Position numbers and translations under genes: made by a program
Shown here: one piece after another, positions 55,253 through 64,000 of the stretch
Position numbering within the stretch: the first letter of the stretch is position 1
Layout: each line of letters opens with the position of its first letter
Notes under the pieces: generated by a model
Told to the model about the DNA's origin: nothing
The model's input: only the letters and a program-made list of their open reading frames with translations
Databases searched by the model: none
Assembly: GCA_021397845.1 (NCBI GenBank)
Contig: CM038038.1
Location: 58,956,748 to 59,020,747 of the forward strand
Length of the DNA stretch: 64,000 bases
Origin: Areca catechu
Lineage: Eukaryota; Streptophyta; Magnoliopsida; Arecales; Arecaceae
Direction of reading: 5' to 3'

Positions 55253-55264
55253 GCTCTGATACCA
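55253..55264 (-). other. Element L primer-binding site
   Basis: TGGTATCAGAGC on the minus strand, an exact initiator tRNA-Met complement, three bases from the LTR at 55268. Confidence 0.95.
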
Positions 55265-55267
55265 AAA

Positions 55268-56894
55268 TGATGCAGAACAAATAAAGGAATGCGATGCGGA
55301 AGTAAATTAAGATTAACTAATTTTTTTGTTGTTTTTATATGTTTGTAGAAGTTGGCTTCAAATCAAAGAAAAGTTAACCTAACATTGAAAGATACTAATA
55401 TGATAATTGAAAGCACAATTTTAAGGAAACTAAATTATCAGAGTAGTTCAGAAGCAACGGATCGCTGGGGGTTGAGAAACTCCCAGACCTAGGGTTTCGC
55501 TCCGAACTTTCAAAAGAACAGAAATAAAGAGGAGAGATGGTTTATCTAACCAGACATGATCTTCACAGATTTTGGTGGAGGAACTCTCCCGAGCAGATTG
55601 TTGGATCCCGGATTCAGATATCTTCGTAATGGATCCTCCAATACTGGTCCTTTGGCCGGTTGGCTTCTCCTGAACTCAAGATATGGAAGAGAAGAAAAAC
55701 AATTGATGGAATCAGAGAGTCAAGGGAAAGATTTACCAGGTTGATGAACTAGAAGATTGAAATTGCTGAAAACTGGATTCTCCTGGATGTTGATGTGATT
55801 TTCCTTGGAACTTGCTCTGGATCTGAAGTTGCCGGACTGGATCTGGATGAAGGTGGACGGCCTGGACTTGTAGAGAGAGAGAGGCCGTGGGAGATGGATG
55901 GATCTAGGGTTTGATGGATTGAAAATAATGAAGGGTGGCTAGGGTTTTGGAATTTCAAGTGGCTAACCTAGGGTTTTGGATAAAGATGGAGATCTCTCAC
56001 CTCCTCAAGGCTCCAATGGAACCCAGATTACCCCCTCACGGAGCTCAACACTTAGAATAGTGCGGAAGAATAGAAACCTAGGTCACTCAACACAAGAGAA
56101 TAGCAAAAAAATAATTTTCTTCATTGATTTTCTAAAGTTACAAAGAGAGGTCTATTATATAGACCTAAAATTTTCTCCAAGCTTGTACAAATTCTCATGT
56201 GGGACTAAACTCCTCCAACCACTAGATTAGGTAGAAAATCTTCTCTCTTGGCCGACCAAGAGTTCAAAAAAAATTGGGACAGCCATAAAGGAATTTTTTT
56301 TGAATTTTTTTGGTGCCTCCTTTGGAGTTGGATTTAGATTTGGAGTCCTCTTCTTCTTATGGTATTTCTTCTTTTCTTCCACTCCAAGTTAAGCTCTTTG
56401 ATTTTGATTTGAACTTCAATTAGGAGTAGGTTGGATGTCCTTCTTTGATTTCTTCTCCAAGAGAAGTCTTCTTCCTTCTTTGCTTAGGTAAAATAGGCAG
56501 GTATGGGCGCCTCCTTTAAAGTATCCTCCAATTTGATTTTTTCTTCTTTGGATGTGGGGACCATGACACTGGGATGCCTCTGTGGCGCCTCCTGGACTCT
56601 GGCGTGTGCTCGGAGTGTGGCTGGGCGTGTGGCTTGGAGTGTGGCCTCCACTTGCTTGAACCTTGATTTGATTGGAAGACAAATGTGGCACCATTTTGGA
56701 CCGAATTGAAACCACATTGGGACTTGCACTGAGTCAACATGACTCAACAAAATTTAAATGGTGGCTCAATAAATAAAATAAATAAACTGGTTGACCAGGT
56801 CAACCTTTATTACAAACCCTAATTTCTCGGGCAATGTCAATCAGAGATCCAAATGGAGCTCTGAAGTCTTCTTCTGAGTCTGGTGCCCGCACCA
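55268..56894 (-). repeat. Element L right LTR (5' LTR in sense)
   Basis: 1,627 bp, nearly identical to 47996-49621. The TATA box TATATAAT (minus) is at 56154-56161. In sense it begins TGGTGCGGGCACCA, a 6-bp inverted repeat around GG. Confidence 0.96.
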
Positions 56895-56950
56895 TCATGT
56901 AAAAAGAGATGATACTAGTCCATGGCATAGTTGAAGGATTTTGGCATGCA

Positions 56951-57345
56951 AAGATCTGAGTTGACTCGAAGGAACCCGAGCTAACTCATCTAGAGAATCA
57001 TTTCTTGAATCAAAAAGGCAAGCTAACCCCGAAGGCAATCCGAGCTGACTCAACCATTCAGTTAGGCATTCGAGTTAACCCTTCAGGCATCTGAGCCGAC
57101 TCCTCTAGAGTCCAAGAAAAATTAGTTCTGAGAGAATAGCCAAGTGAGCCAATCTACTAAGAAGAGCTGACTCCTCTAGAGTACAACTTTGAAGACTTGA
57201 GAATCCGAGCTGACTCGATTGAGGAGAGTCGACTCAACTAGAGTAAGGAATCATCGACACTGAGGATTCGAGCCGACTCGATTGTGGTGAGCCGACTCGA
57301 CCAGAGTGAAGAATCAACTCTCCGAGGATCTGAGCCGACTCGAAC
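56951..57345 (+). repeat. GAGCCGACTCGA mini-repeats in the K LTR
   Basis: About ten degenerate copies of GAGCCGACTCGA, GAGTCGACTC or GAGCTGACTC, upstream of the TATA box (57474). Two further copies lie far downstream at 63348-63391, in the spacer before the extra ORF. Confidence 0.82.
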
Positions 57346-57473
57346 GTCGATTCCAGGCAACTAACGGCTAGTTCCAGAACTTCATTTTTGAATTTAAAAA
57401 GTGCTCCAATGGTCAAATATCAAGTCCCAATGGTCTACAATGATTATATCCACCCAAGAAGAGTACAAGACTT

Positions 57474-57481
57474 TATAAATA
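57474..57481 (+). promoter_or_regulatory. Element K LTR TATA box
   Basis: TATAAATA, about 130 bp downstream of the last mini-repeat. Confidence 0.7.
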
Positions 57482-57794
57482 AGGGATTTGGACAACCTTT
57501 GAAGAAGCTAATGCTTAATTAAACATTAAATGAGCTTATGAACAAGAGAGCACAAAGTAGAACATTCAAGTCTACCTTCAAGTCTTCACTAACTCCAATC
57601 AGAAACTTGAAGCACTTTTTAAGGAAGAAGAGGAAGCCATTGAAGAGCATTAAAGCTCATTTAAGAAGGCTTCTCTTGAGCTGCAACTGCAACCATCAGA
57701 CAACTTGGGTTTGTCATCAGTTGCTTACTTTCTTTTAACTCTTTTATGAGTTTGTCAGTTATTGGTAAGCCCGGTTTAAAAACCAAGTGTGGGT

Positions 57795-57955
57795 TGTTAG
57801 TGATCCCATTTTAAAACTAATGTTTTAAGGGTTTTTTGGAAGCCCTGTCAAAACCATGTTGGGTTCGTGGTGATCCTGCTCAAAAACCAAGTTGGGTTCT
57901 TGGTGATCCTGTTCAAAACTAGGTTGGGTTCTTGGTGATCCTGTTAAAAACCAAG
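57795..57955 (+). repeat. GGTTCTTGGTGATCCTG repeats in the K LTR
   Basis: Four or five imperfect copies of a 37-40 bp unit containing GTTGGGTTCTTGGTGATCC followed by TGTTCAAAACCAAG, in the R/U5 part of the LTR. Minus-strand frames over them show repeated PRTQPSFEQDHQE-like text, a consequence of the repeat. Confidence 0.8.
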
Positions 57956-58246
57956 TGTTGGATTTTGGGTTGTGAGCTTGGTAAAATAATCCGACTGTAT
58001 TCTGGTGGTGAATATAGTGGAAATCAAGTGGTATCTTGGATAGTGGATGTAGGAGCAAGGTTGCTCCGAACCAATATAAATTTGCTGTATTTGCATTGTG
58101 CTTTTTTTGTTTGTGTTTGCTTCGGCTCTTAATTATTTGAAACACAGCACCTCCACACTAAAGTAGATTTAAAAGAGTATATATCTGTTCTAATTTTTTA
58201 AATTTCCAATTTACCCCCCTCTTAGGAAAGCCACCTGGGAAACAAC

Positions 58247-58258
58247 TAGTATCAGAGT
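58247..58258 (+). other. Element K primer-binding site, degenerate
   Basis: TAGTATCAGAGT, two bases after the LTR end. It matches the initiator tRNA-Met complement TGGTATCAGAGC at 10 of 12 positions. Confidence 0.75.
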
Positions 58259-58290
58259 AGAGTCTCTAAACTTATTTAGAGTAAAGATTA

Positions 58291-60099
58291 ATGGCTCATC
58301 CCATGAGTACTTCCTTGGTCGAAGGCGGATCCACTAATAGACCTCCACTGTTCACTAGCATGAATTATTCATACTAGAAAGCTAGAATTAAGATATATAT
58401 TCAAGCTATTGATTTTTAGTTATGGAAGGTCATTCTTAAGGGTCCACAAATATCCATGATTAAAGTTAATGGTGTGGATGTCCCAAAACCTGAAGAGGAT
58501 TGGAATGATCATGACATGAAAATGGGTGAACTGAATGCCAAAGCCATGAACTTACTATATTATGCTTTTGACGCAAATGAGTTCAACCAAATTTCTGTTT
58601 GCTCATCTGCAAAAGAAATTTGGGATAAACTCGAAGTGACCCATGAAGGAACTTCCCAAGTGAAGACCTCAAAAATCAATCTTCTAGTACATAGCTATGA
58701 ATTATTTAAGATGGAGCAAAATAAAACTATCTCAACCATATTTTCATGGTTTATAGATATTATTAATAGCTTGAAAAGTCTTGGGAGGGTTTATTCTAAT
58801 GCTAACTTTGTACAGAAGATTCTAAGATCACTTTCGGATAAATGGGACCCCAAAGTAACTACTATCCAGGAAGCAAAAGATATAAACATACTAACTATGG
58901 ATGAACTGCTGGGTTCTCTCATCATACATGAATTGGCCATGCAGCACAGAAATAAAGATGATCAAAAAAAGAAGAAAACAATTATCTTCAAAGCTACATC
59001 GAAATCAAAGAAACAAGATAAAGAATTAGAAGATGACTGCTCCTCCTCCGAAGGTGACTTAGAAGATGAAGATATAGCTATGGTCGTGAAGAGATTTAGA
59101 AGGTTTATAGGAAAGAAGAAAGGAAGATACTTCATAAAATTTCATAAAAAAGGTGACCACAGTAAGGACAAGGAAAGAGAAAAAGAAAAGGATCAAATGC
59201 CCGCATGTTATGAGTGTAAGAAACCAGGGCATATCCATCCCGATTGTCCTCTATTAAAGAAAATGTTTAAGATGAAGAAGAAGAAAGTGATGGTTGCTAC
59301 TTGGAGTGACAGTGAGGAGTCGACTTCAACAGAAGAAGAAGAGACCACAAAAATTACCAATCTATGCCTTATGGGTCTCGAAGACAAGGTAATGTCCCTT
59401 GAACCCTCAAGCCGAATTTACTTTTTGATGAACTAAATCTGCATTCCATGATTTGCTACATGCATTTAAAAAGGCTGGAATAAAAATTAGAGCTTTAAAG
59501 AACAATAATGATTCTTTGTTGAAAAAAAGAAAGAGATTTCAGAAAAGAATAAATTATTGTAAAAAGAATTAACTGTCTTTTTTGAAAATAACAAAGCTTT
59601 GGAAATTGAGAAAAATAAAGCTTTGACTATTAAAAATGCTGATTTGAAAAAGGAGATGGAAAAACTCAAGCCTTTGGTTGAAAAGCATACTTTAAGTTCA
59701 AATAAGCTTGACTTAATTTTAAAAGAGCAAAGAGTTTCAAGTAATAAGGCTGGACTTGGTTATAACTCTTCAAATTTAAATGGAATTTCAGATACTGAAA
59801 TTGTATCTTCAAAAGCATTTGTACCAAAATCTATATCTCGAAATGCTTTTGTATCAAATGCCTCTATATTTGCATCGCATGCTTCTACATCTAGAACTTC
59901 AAAGTTTACATCTTTTCAAAATACTATAATTATTTGTTATGCATGTCATGAGATTGGACATAAATTTGTCCAATGCAATTTGTTAAAGAAAAATAAAAAT
60001 TCAAAGAATAGAATTAGAAAGATTTGGATTCCCAAAGGAACCACCTCTGCTAACTTGCAAGGACCCAAGATAGCATGGGTACCTAAAAGAATTGCTTGA
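58291..60099 (+). pseudogene. Element K gag (long SIRE type)
   Basis: The start at ATG 58291 (MAHPMSTSLVEGGSTNRPP) leads through two Trp-to-stop changes (58375, 58417) into the 326-codon frame 58456-59436. That frame has a UBN2 domain (ELNAKAMNLLYYAFDANEFNQ; LLVHSYELFKMEQNKTI; ILRSLSDKWDPKVTTI), a Lys-rich linker and CCHC knuckle CYECKKPGHIHPDC (59206-59250). A broken stretch (59437-59598) precedes frame 59599-60099: a coiled coil (KNADLKKEMEKLKPLVEKH), a Ser/Phe repeat-like region and a second knuckle CYACHEIGHKFVQC (59938-59980), ending with a VPKRIA-type linker. The two-knuckle architecture is SIRE-like. Confidence 0.9.
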
Positions 60100-63000
60100 T
60101 TATTTTGTAGGAATGTCTTGAAGCCCAAAAAATGAGGAAAAGATGGTATCTGGATAGTGGCTATTCAAGACATATGATGGGCGACAAGGTTCAATTCATC
60201 ACCCTAGAGATGAAAGAAGGAGGTATGGTAACTTTTGTAAACAATGGCAAAAGAAAAATAATCAGAATTGGTAAGATTAAAATAACCCCCTCTACTTTTA
60301 TTGAAAATATATTGCTAGTAGACAAATTAAAGCATAATTTGTTAAGTATTAGTCAATTGCGTGATAAAGGCTTCAAGGTTGTCGTTGAATCATCTGTGTA
60401 TAGTAACAAACTCACTTGATTCTAGCAACAAATTCATTGGACACAGATAGGAAATATTTATGTGGTAGATTTGAATGATCTATCCATGTCTAGTAGTTCC
60501 AATCTAGTTGCAATGAATGCTAAGACCAAGGAGTCTTGTTTACTTTGGCATAGATGATTAGGTCATGCTATCATGCATACTATTGCCATATTAATTTCCA
60601 AGAATCTTGTTAGAGGTTTACCTAAATTTAAAGTATATTTTGAACATGTTTGTGAAGCTTGCAAAATGGGTAAACAAACTAAGGAAAGTTTTAAATCTAA
60701 AAATATAATTTCAACTTCTAGACCTCTTGAGCCACTTCACATGGACTTATTTGGACCAACAGGACCACAAGCCTAGGCAGTATGAAATATGCTCTTGTGA
60801 TAGTAGATGATTTTTCAAGATTTACTGGGTCTTGTTTATTGCACATAAAGATGAAACTTTTAAAGTTTTTCAAAAATTCTATAAAAAAGTTTCAAATCAG
60901 AAAAACCTTTCAATTATTTCTATTAGGAGTGATCATGGCATGGAATTTGAAGATCAATTTTTTGATGATTATTACACAAAAAATGGCATTGATCACAACT
61001 TTTTCACTCCTAGAACACCACAACAAAATGGTGTTATAGAGAGAAAAAATAGGACATTGGAAAAGATGGCCTGAACAATGTTATATGAAGAAAATCTTCC
61101 AAGATACTTTTGGGCAGAAGTGGTGAACACTGCTTGTTATATTTTAAACCATGTTTTGATACGTCCAATTTTGAAGAAAATTTTTTATGAGCTTTGGAAT
61201 GAAAAGAAACCAAATATTAATTATTTTCATATTTTTGGTTGTAAATACTTTGTGCTGAATAATGGAAAAGATAATCTAGAAAAACTTGATGCTAAATTTG
61301 ATAAAGCAATTTTCCTTGGTTATTCAATATATAGCAAAGCATATAGAGTATTTAATAAAAGAACATTGACCATGGAAGAATCAGTACATGTTATGTTTGA
61401 TGAAACTAACCCCTCACCGTCAAAGAAAGAAGAGTGCATAGATAATGATACAGGTACACTTGAAAAGAAAATGAAAGATATGAGCATTCAATAGAAACTA
61501 ACTCATGAAGGAGAAGAGATGGTAAGTAAAGATCATGCTGATCTACAAAGAGAATAAGGTATGTAACTTCTCATCTAAGAGATTTAATTATTGGTGATCC
61601 CTCTCAAGGTGTTAGGACTAAGTCATCACATATAGATGCACATGATTACCTAGCATTTGTATCACAAATAGAGCCATATAGTTTAGAAGAAGTTGAAAAT
61701 GACCCAAACTAGATGATGGCTATGCATGAAGAACTAAACCAGTTTGAAAGAAATAATGTGTGGACTTTAGTTGATAGACCATCAGACCATCCCATTATAG
61801 GAACCAAATGGGTCTATAGAAATAAACTAGATGAACAAGGTAATATAGCTAGAAACAAAGTTAGATTAGTAGCCAAAGGGTACAACCAAGAGGAAGGAAT
61901 AGACTTTGACGAAACCTATGCACCCATAGCAAGACTAGAGGTCATAAGATTACTACTTGCATTTGCTTGCTACATGAATTTCAAACTTTTCCAAATGGAT
62001 ATAAAAAGTATATTTTTAAATGATTTTATATCAGAACAAGTTTTTATAGAACAACCACCAGGTTTTGAAAGTCATGCTTTTCCAAATCATATTTTTAAAC
62101 TCAATAAAGCATTGTATAGACTTAAACAAGTACCCAGAGCCTAGTATGATAGATTGAGCAAATTCTTACCTGAAAATGATTTTGTAAGAGGAAATGTTGA
62201 TAAAACTCTGTTTATAAAAAAGAAAAATAATGATAAGTTAGTTGTACAAATTTATATTGATGATATTATATTTGGTGAAACTAATAAAATACTTTGTAGA
62301 GAATTTGCTGAGTTGATGCAGGGTGAATTTGAAATGAGTCTAATGGATGAACTAAATTACTTTCTTGGACTTCAAGTGAAACAAATAAAGGAAGGAATCT
62401 TCATAAACCAAACAAAACACATCAAAAAAATCATCAAGAAGTTTGGTATGGAGATAAGCAAAGTAGCAGGCACACCCATGAGTCCTACCTATAGATTAGA
62501 TAAAGATAAAGATGGCAACAACATTGATCAAAACTCTATCAAGATATGATCAGATCATTGTTGTACTTAACTGCTAGTAGACCTGATATCTTGTTTAGCA
62601 TATGTGTTTGTGCAAGATTTCAATCTAATCCTAAAGAATCATATATGCTTGCAGTAAAAAGAATCATAAAATATCTAAGAGGAACAAGTAATTTAGATCT
62701 ATGGTATTCAAAGCAATCTTTATTGAATTTAATTGGTTTTTCGGATGCTGATTATGGTGGATGCAAAAATAAATAGAAAGAGCACTAGTGGTACATGCCA
62801 ATTTCTAGGATTGAATTTAATCTCATGGCACTGTAAAAAACAAAATTCGATAGCATTATCTACTACTGAGGCAAAGTACATAGTTGCAGGGAGTTGTTAT
62901 GCACAAGTTCTTTGGATTAAACAATAACTAGAAGACTTTGGTGTCACATAATTTAAAATTTCTATCAAATATGATGACACAAGTGCTATTAATTTGTCAA

Positions 63001-63199
63001 AAAATCCAATTCAACATTATAGAACAAAGCATATAAAGATTAGACATCATTTTATTAGGGATCATATTTTGAATGGTGATATTGTTCTTAAATTTGTTCC
63101 TACTGAAAATTAACTTGCTGATATTTTCATTAAACCTCTTAACTTAGATAGATTTCAATTAATTAGAGGTGAATTAGGTCTATGTGATCCTTTTTAGAA
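60100..63199 (+). pseudogene. Element K pol: protease, integrase, RT, RNase H
   Basis: The protease block is RWYLDSGYSRHMMGD (60142), with the usual Cys now Tyr. The pre-integrase has RLGHA-like text and CEACKMGKQTKESF (60540-60700). Integrase motifs are MDLFGP, RSDHGMEFED and NGVIERKNRT (60740-61060), acidic residues kept, with a frame change near 60830. RT has VRLVAKGYNQEEGIDF, QMDIKSIFLND and YIDDIIFG (62253; the usual YVDD). RNase H has ASRPDILFSICVCARFQ, LSTTEAKYIV, RTKHIKIRHHF and LADIFIKPL (62546-63150). Stops at 61074, 61494, 61710, 62142, 62549, 62776, 62926 and 63112 lie mostly at former Trp or Gln codons. The reading ends at TAG 63196. Confidence 0.92.
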
Positions 63200-63555
63200 A
63201 ACTTGACCTAAATTCTTCAAAATTAAGGAAACATTATCTAAAAAGCCTCCTACATCAAATTAAGGATAATGACCATTTCTCTTAGTGTATACCTTTAAAT
63301 TGGGACCATTTTTAAACTGTTTGGAACCTTTCATGAAGTTTTGGTTCGAGTTGACTCGAGCTATAGTGCTCAAGTAGAGCCGACTCGAATTTCAGGTTAA
63401 GCATTTTTATATAAAATTCATAGAACCCTTCTTAGAGCTGTAAGTTCATTCAAACCCTAGCAGAGCCCTTATTTACTCTCTCTCCAAGCTTAGAATCACA
63501 AATTCCTACCCTACATTCTCTCAATTTCCATCCTATCCAAATCTAATTGGTCCTA
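63200..63555 (+). promoter_or_regulatory. Element K spacer with a promoter-like block before the extra ORF
   Basis: There is no coding sequence. Two GAGCCGACTCGA-like motifs lie at 63348-63391 and TATATAAA at 63408-63415. A CT-rich stretch (ACTCTCTCTCCAAG, 63475-63488) and an A/C/T-rich leader up to the ATG at 63556 follow. The order of motif, TATA, CT-rich leader and ATG looks like a plant promoter with a 140-bp 5' UTR. Function is inferred. Confidence 0.5.
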
Positions 63556-64000
63556 ATGGCTCCGAAGAAGTCTGTCGGTAAGAGATCTCGATGATTTGAG
63601 CCTATTATTGAAAGAGAAAGAAGAACAAAAAGATGGCAAGAAGAGCTGACTTAGACAGATGAAGTGGAAGAACAGGAAGACAATGAGGAAGACCGAAATC
63701 CATCACTCGTACAGCCACGGCCGATCATTCTGATGGGGAACCGACCCGTAACTACTGGTAAGAAAATTGACTTTATATTTTTAGAAAACCAAGGTTTCCA
63801 GATTGGTTATTGGATAGAATCTCAGGGCTGGATATTTTTCTGCACTTTGGATTTACCTACATACCCTAGCCTAGTCAAAACTTTCTTTGAAAACCTAACC
63901 CTAGAGAAAAATGGTGTTACTTTAACTATTAAAGGGGTTAGATTGTCTGTGAATGAAGAGTGTCTGAGCCAAGTTCTTCAAATGCCAAGCAATAGAAGCT
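63556..64000 (+). pseudogene. Extra ORF of K at the env-like position, putative plant transposon protein-like, partial
   Basis: A frame of 148 codons to the window edge from ATG 63556 (MAPKKSVGKRSR), broken by TGA at 63592-63594 and TAG at 63652-63654. The N-terminus is basic, then acidic (DEVEEQEDNEEDR). From about residue 70 it reads GKKIDFIFLENQGFQIGYWI, then YPSLVKTFFENLTLEKNGVT, LTIKGVRLSVNEECLSQVLQ and MPSNRS. The spacing of YPxLVxxFxxN, VKGxxI and LxxxLxxP resembles the plant domain annotated as putative plant transposon protein (Transposase_32 type), recalled from memory. It is not recognisable as gag, pol or an envelope protein (no signal peptide or membrane segment seen so far). It has its own TATA-like box. 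Its function is unknown. Confidence 0.6.

Larger units (their letters stand above)
47996..56894 (-). mobile_element. Element L: young, near-complete chromovirus (Galadriel-like)
   Basis: The LTRs are 47996-49621 and 55268-56894, with exact target duplication TCATG (47991-47995 and 56895-56899). PBS, leader, gag-protease and pol are all present in order on the minus strand. By eye the two LTRs differ at only about twenty positions in 1.63 kb, so the insertion is recent. At the commonly used plant LTR rate of 1.3e-8 per site per year this would be roughly half a million years (inference). A single stop splits the polyprotein. Confidence 0.96.
56900..58244 (+). repeat. Element K 5' LTR, part 2
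   Basis: Continues from 47995; the whole LTR is about 1,705 bp. It holds a mini-repeat tract (56951-57345), a TATA box TATAAATA at 57474-57481, several GTTCTTGGTGATCCTG repeats (57795-57955) and the end GGGAAACA. Confidence 0.88.
47636..64000 (+). mobile_element. Element K: SIRE-type copia with extra ORF, continues past window; L nested in its LTR
   Basis: The 5' LTR starts TGTTGACCCCTTGAG at 47636, is split by L at 47995, resumes at 56900 and ends at 58244. It is followed by a PBS, a long gag with two CCHC knuckles, pol (to 63199), a 350-bp spacer and an extra ORF at the env-like position (63556 to the window end). The long LTR with TTTTGATAATAACAAA and the gag layout fit SIRE/Maximus. The 3' LTR lies to the right of the window. 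Confidence 0.9.

Noticed and set aside
55011..55280. 89-codon Leu/Phe-rich frame in the L leader as a small membrane protein or env
   Set aside because: It crosses the PBS and LTR edge and has no counterpart in C or E.
57825..58145. Repeated PRTQPSFEQDHQE-like protein on the minus strand in the K LTR
   Set aside because: A by-product of the GGTTCTTGGTGATCC tandem repeat in the LTR.
1..64000. tRNA genes suggested by TGGTATCAGAGC matches
   Set aside because: Each match is only the 12-base primer-binding site next to an LTR; no cloverleaf is present.

Overview
This 64 kb window looks like plant nuclear heterochromatin. I find no host gene, rRNA, tRNA, CRISPR array or bacterial feature. Almost every base can be assigned to LTR retrotransposons stacked inside one another. 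The clades (SIRE, TNT1/Tork and Angela-like copia; chromodomain gypsy of Galadriel type; Tat gypsy with a second RNase H and antisense ORFs) and the long LTRs suggest a flowering plant with a large repeat-rich genome. A monocot such as a palm is a guess only.

Layout. Element names are mine, and - or + is the sense strand. A (1-817, -) is the right LTR of a chromovirus that interrupts the integrase of B. B (-) is a SIRE copia element in three visible pieces (818-3248, 17804-18056, 23953-25480). C (3249-17798, -, TSD TAATG) is an old chromovirus inserted in the gag of B. E (6866-12009, -, TSD GCCAA/GCCGA) is a deleted chromovirus inserted in the pol of C. D (18057-23952, +, TSD CTATA/CTACA) is a TNT1-like copia between the PBS and gag of B. 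B itself sits in I (25481-26319, +), a Tat gypsy fragment. G (26320-28685, -) is a small non-coding LTR element in I. F (28686-about 36067, +) is an Angela-like copia in the right LTR of G. F is joined in frame to J (about 36068-44328, +), a Tat gypsy with a 45-bp minisatellite, an antisense ORF set and its 3' LTR. M (36458-37911, TSD CTGAT) is a solo LTR in J. H (44329-46313, -) is a relative of G. An inverted chromovirus LTR piece (46314-47158) and an unresolved LTR-like piece (47159-47635) follow. K (47636 to the end, +) is a SIRE copia whose 5' LTR was split by L (47996-56894, -, TSD TCATG). L is the youngest and most complete chromovirus, with one internal stop in a gag-pol frame of about 1,600 codons.

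Function. The genes are retrotransposon gag, protease, integrase, reverse transcriptase and RNase H, nearly all decayed. In-frame stops fall mainly at former Gln, Trp or Arg codons, as expected for deamination of methylated, silenced DNA. The most interesting non-standard parts are: (1) an extra ORF with its own TATA-like box downstream of pol in K (63556 to the end); (2) a multi-part antisense ORF in J (40743-42856); (3) the 45-bp, 12-copy minisatellite in J; (4) palindromic TCGA-centred mini-repeats in three unrelated copia LTRs; (5) a stem-loop kept in the leaders of two diverged chromoviruses; and (6) the non-autonomous elements E, G and H.
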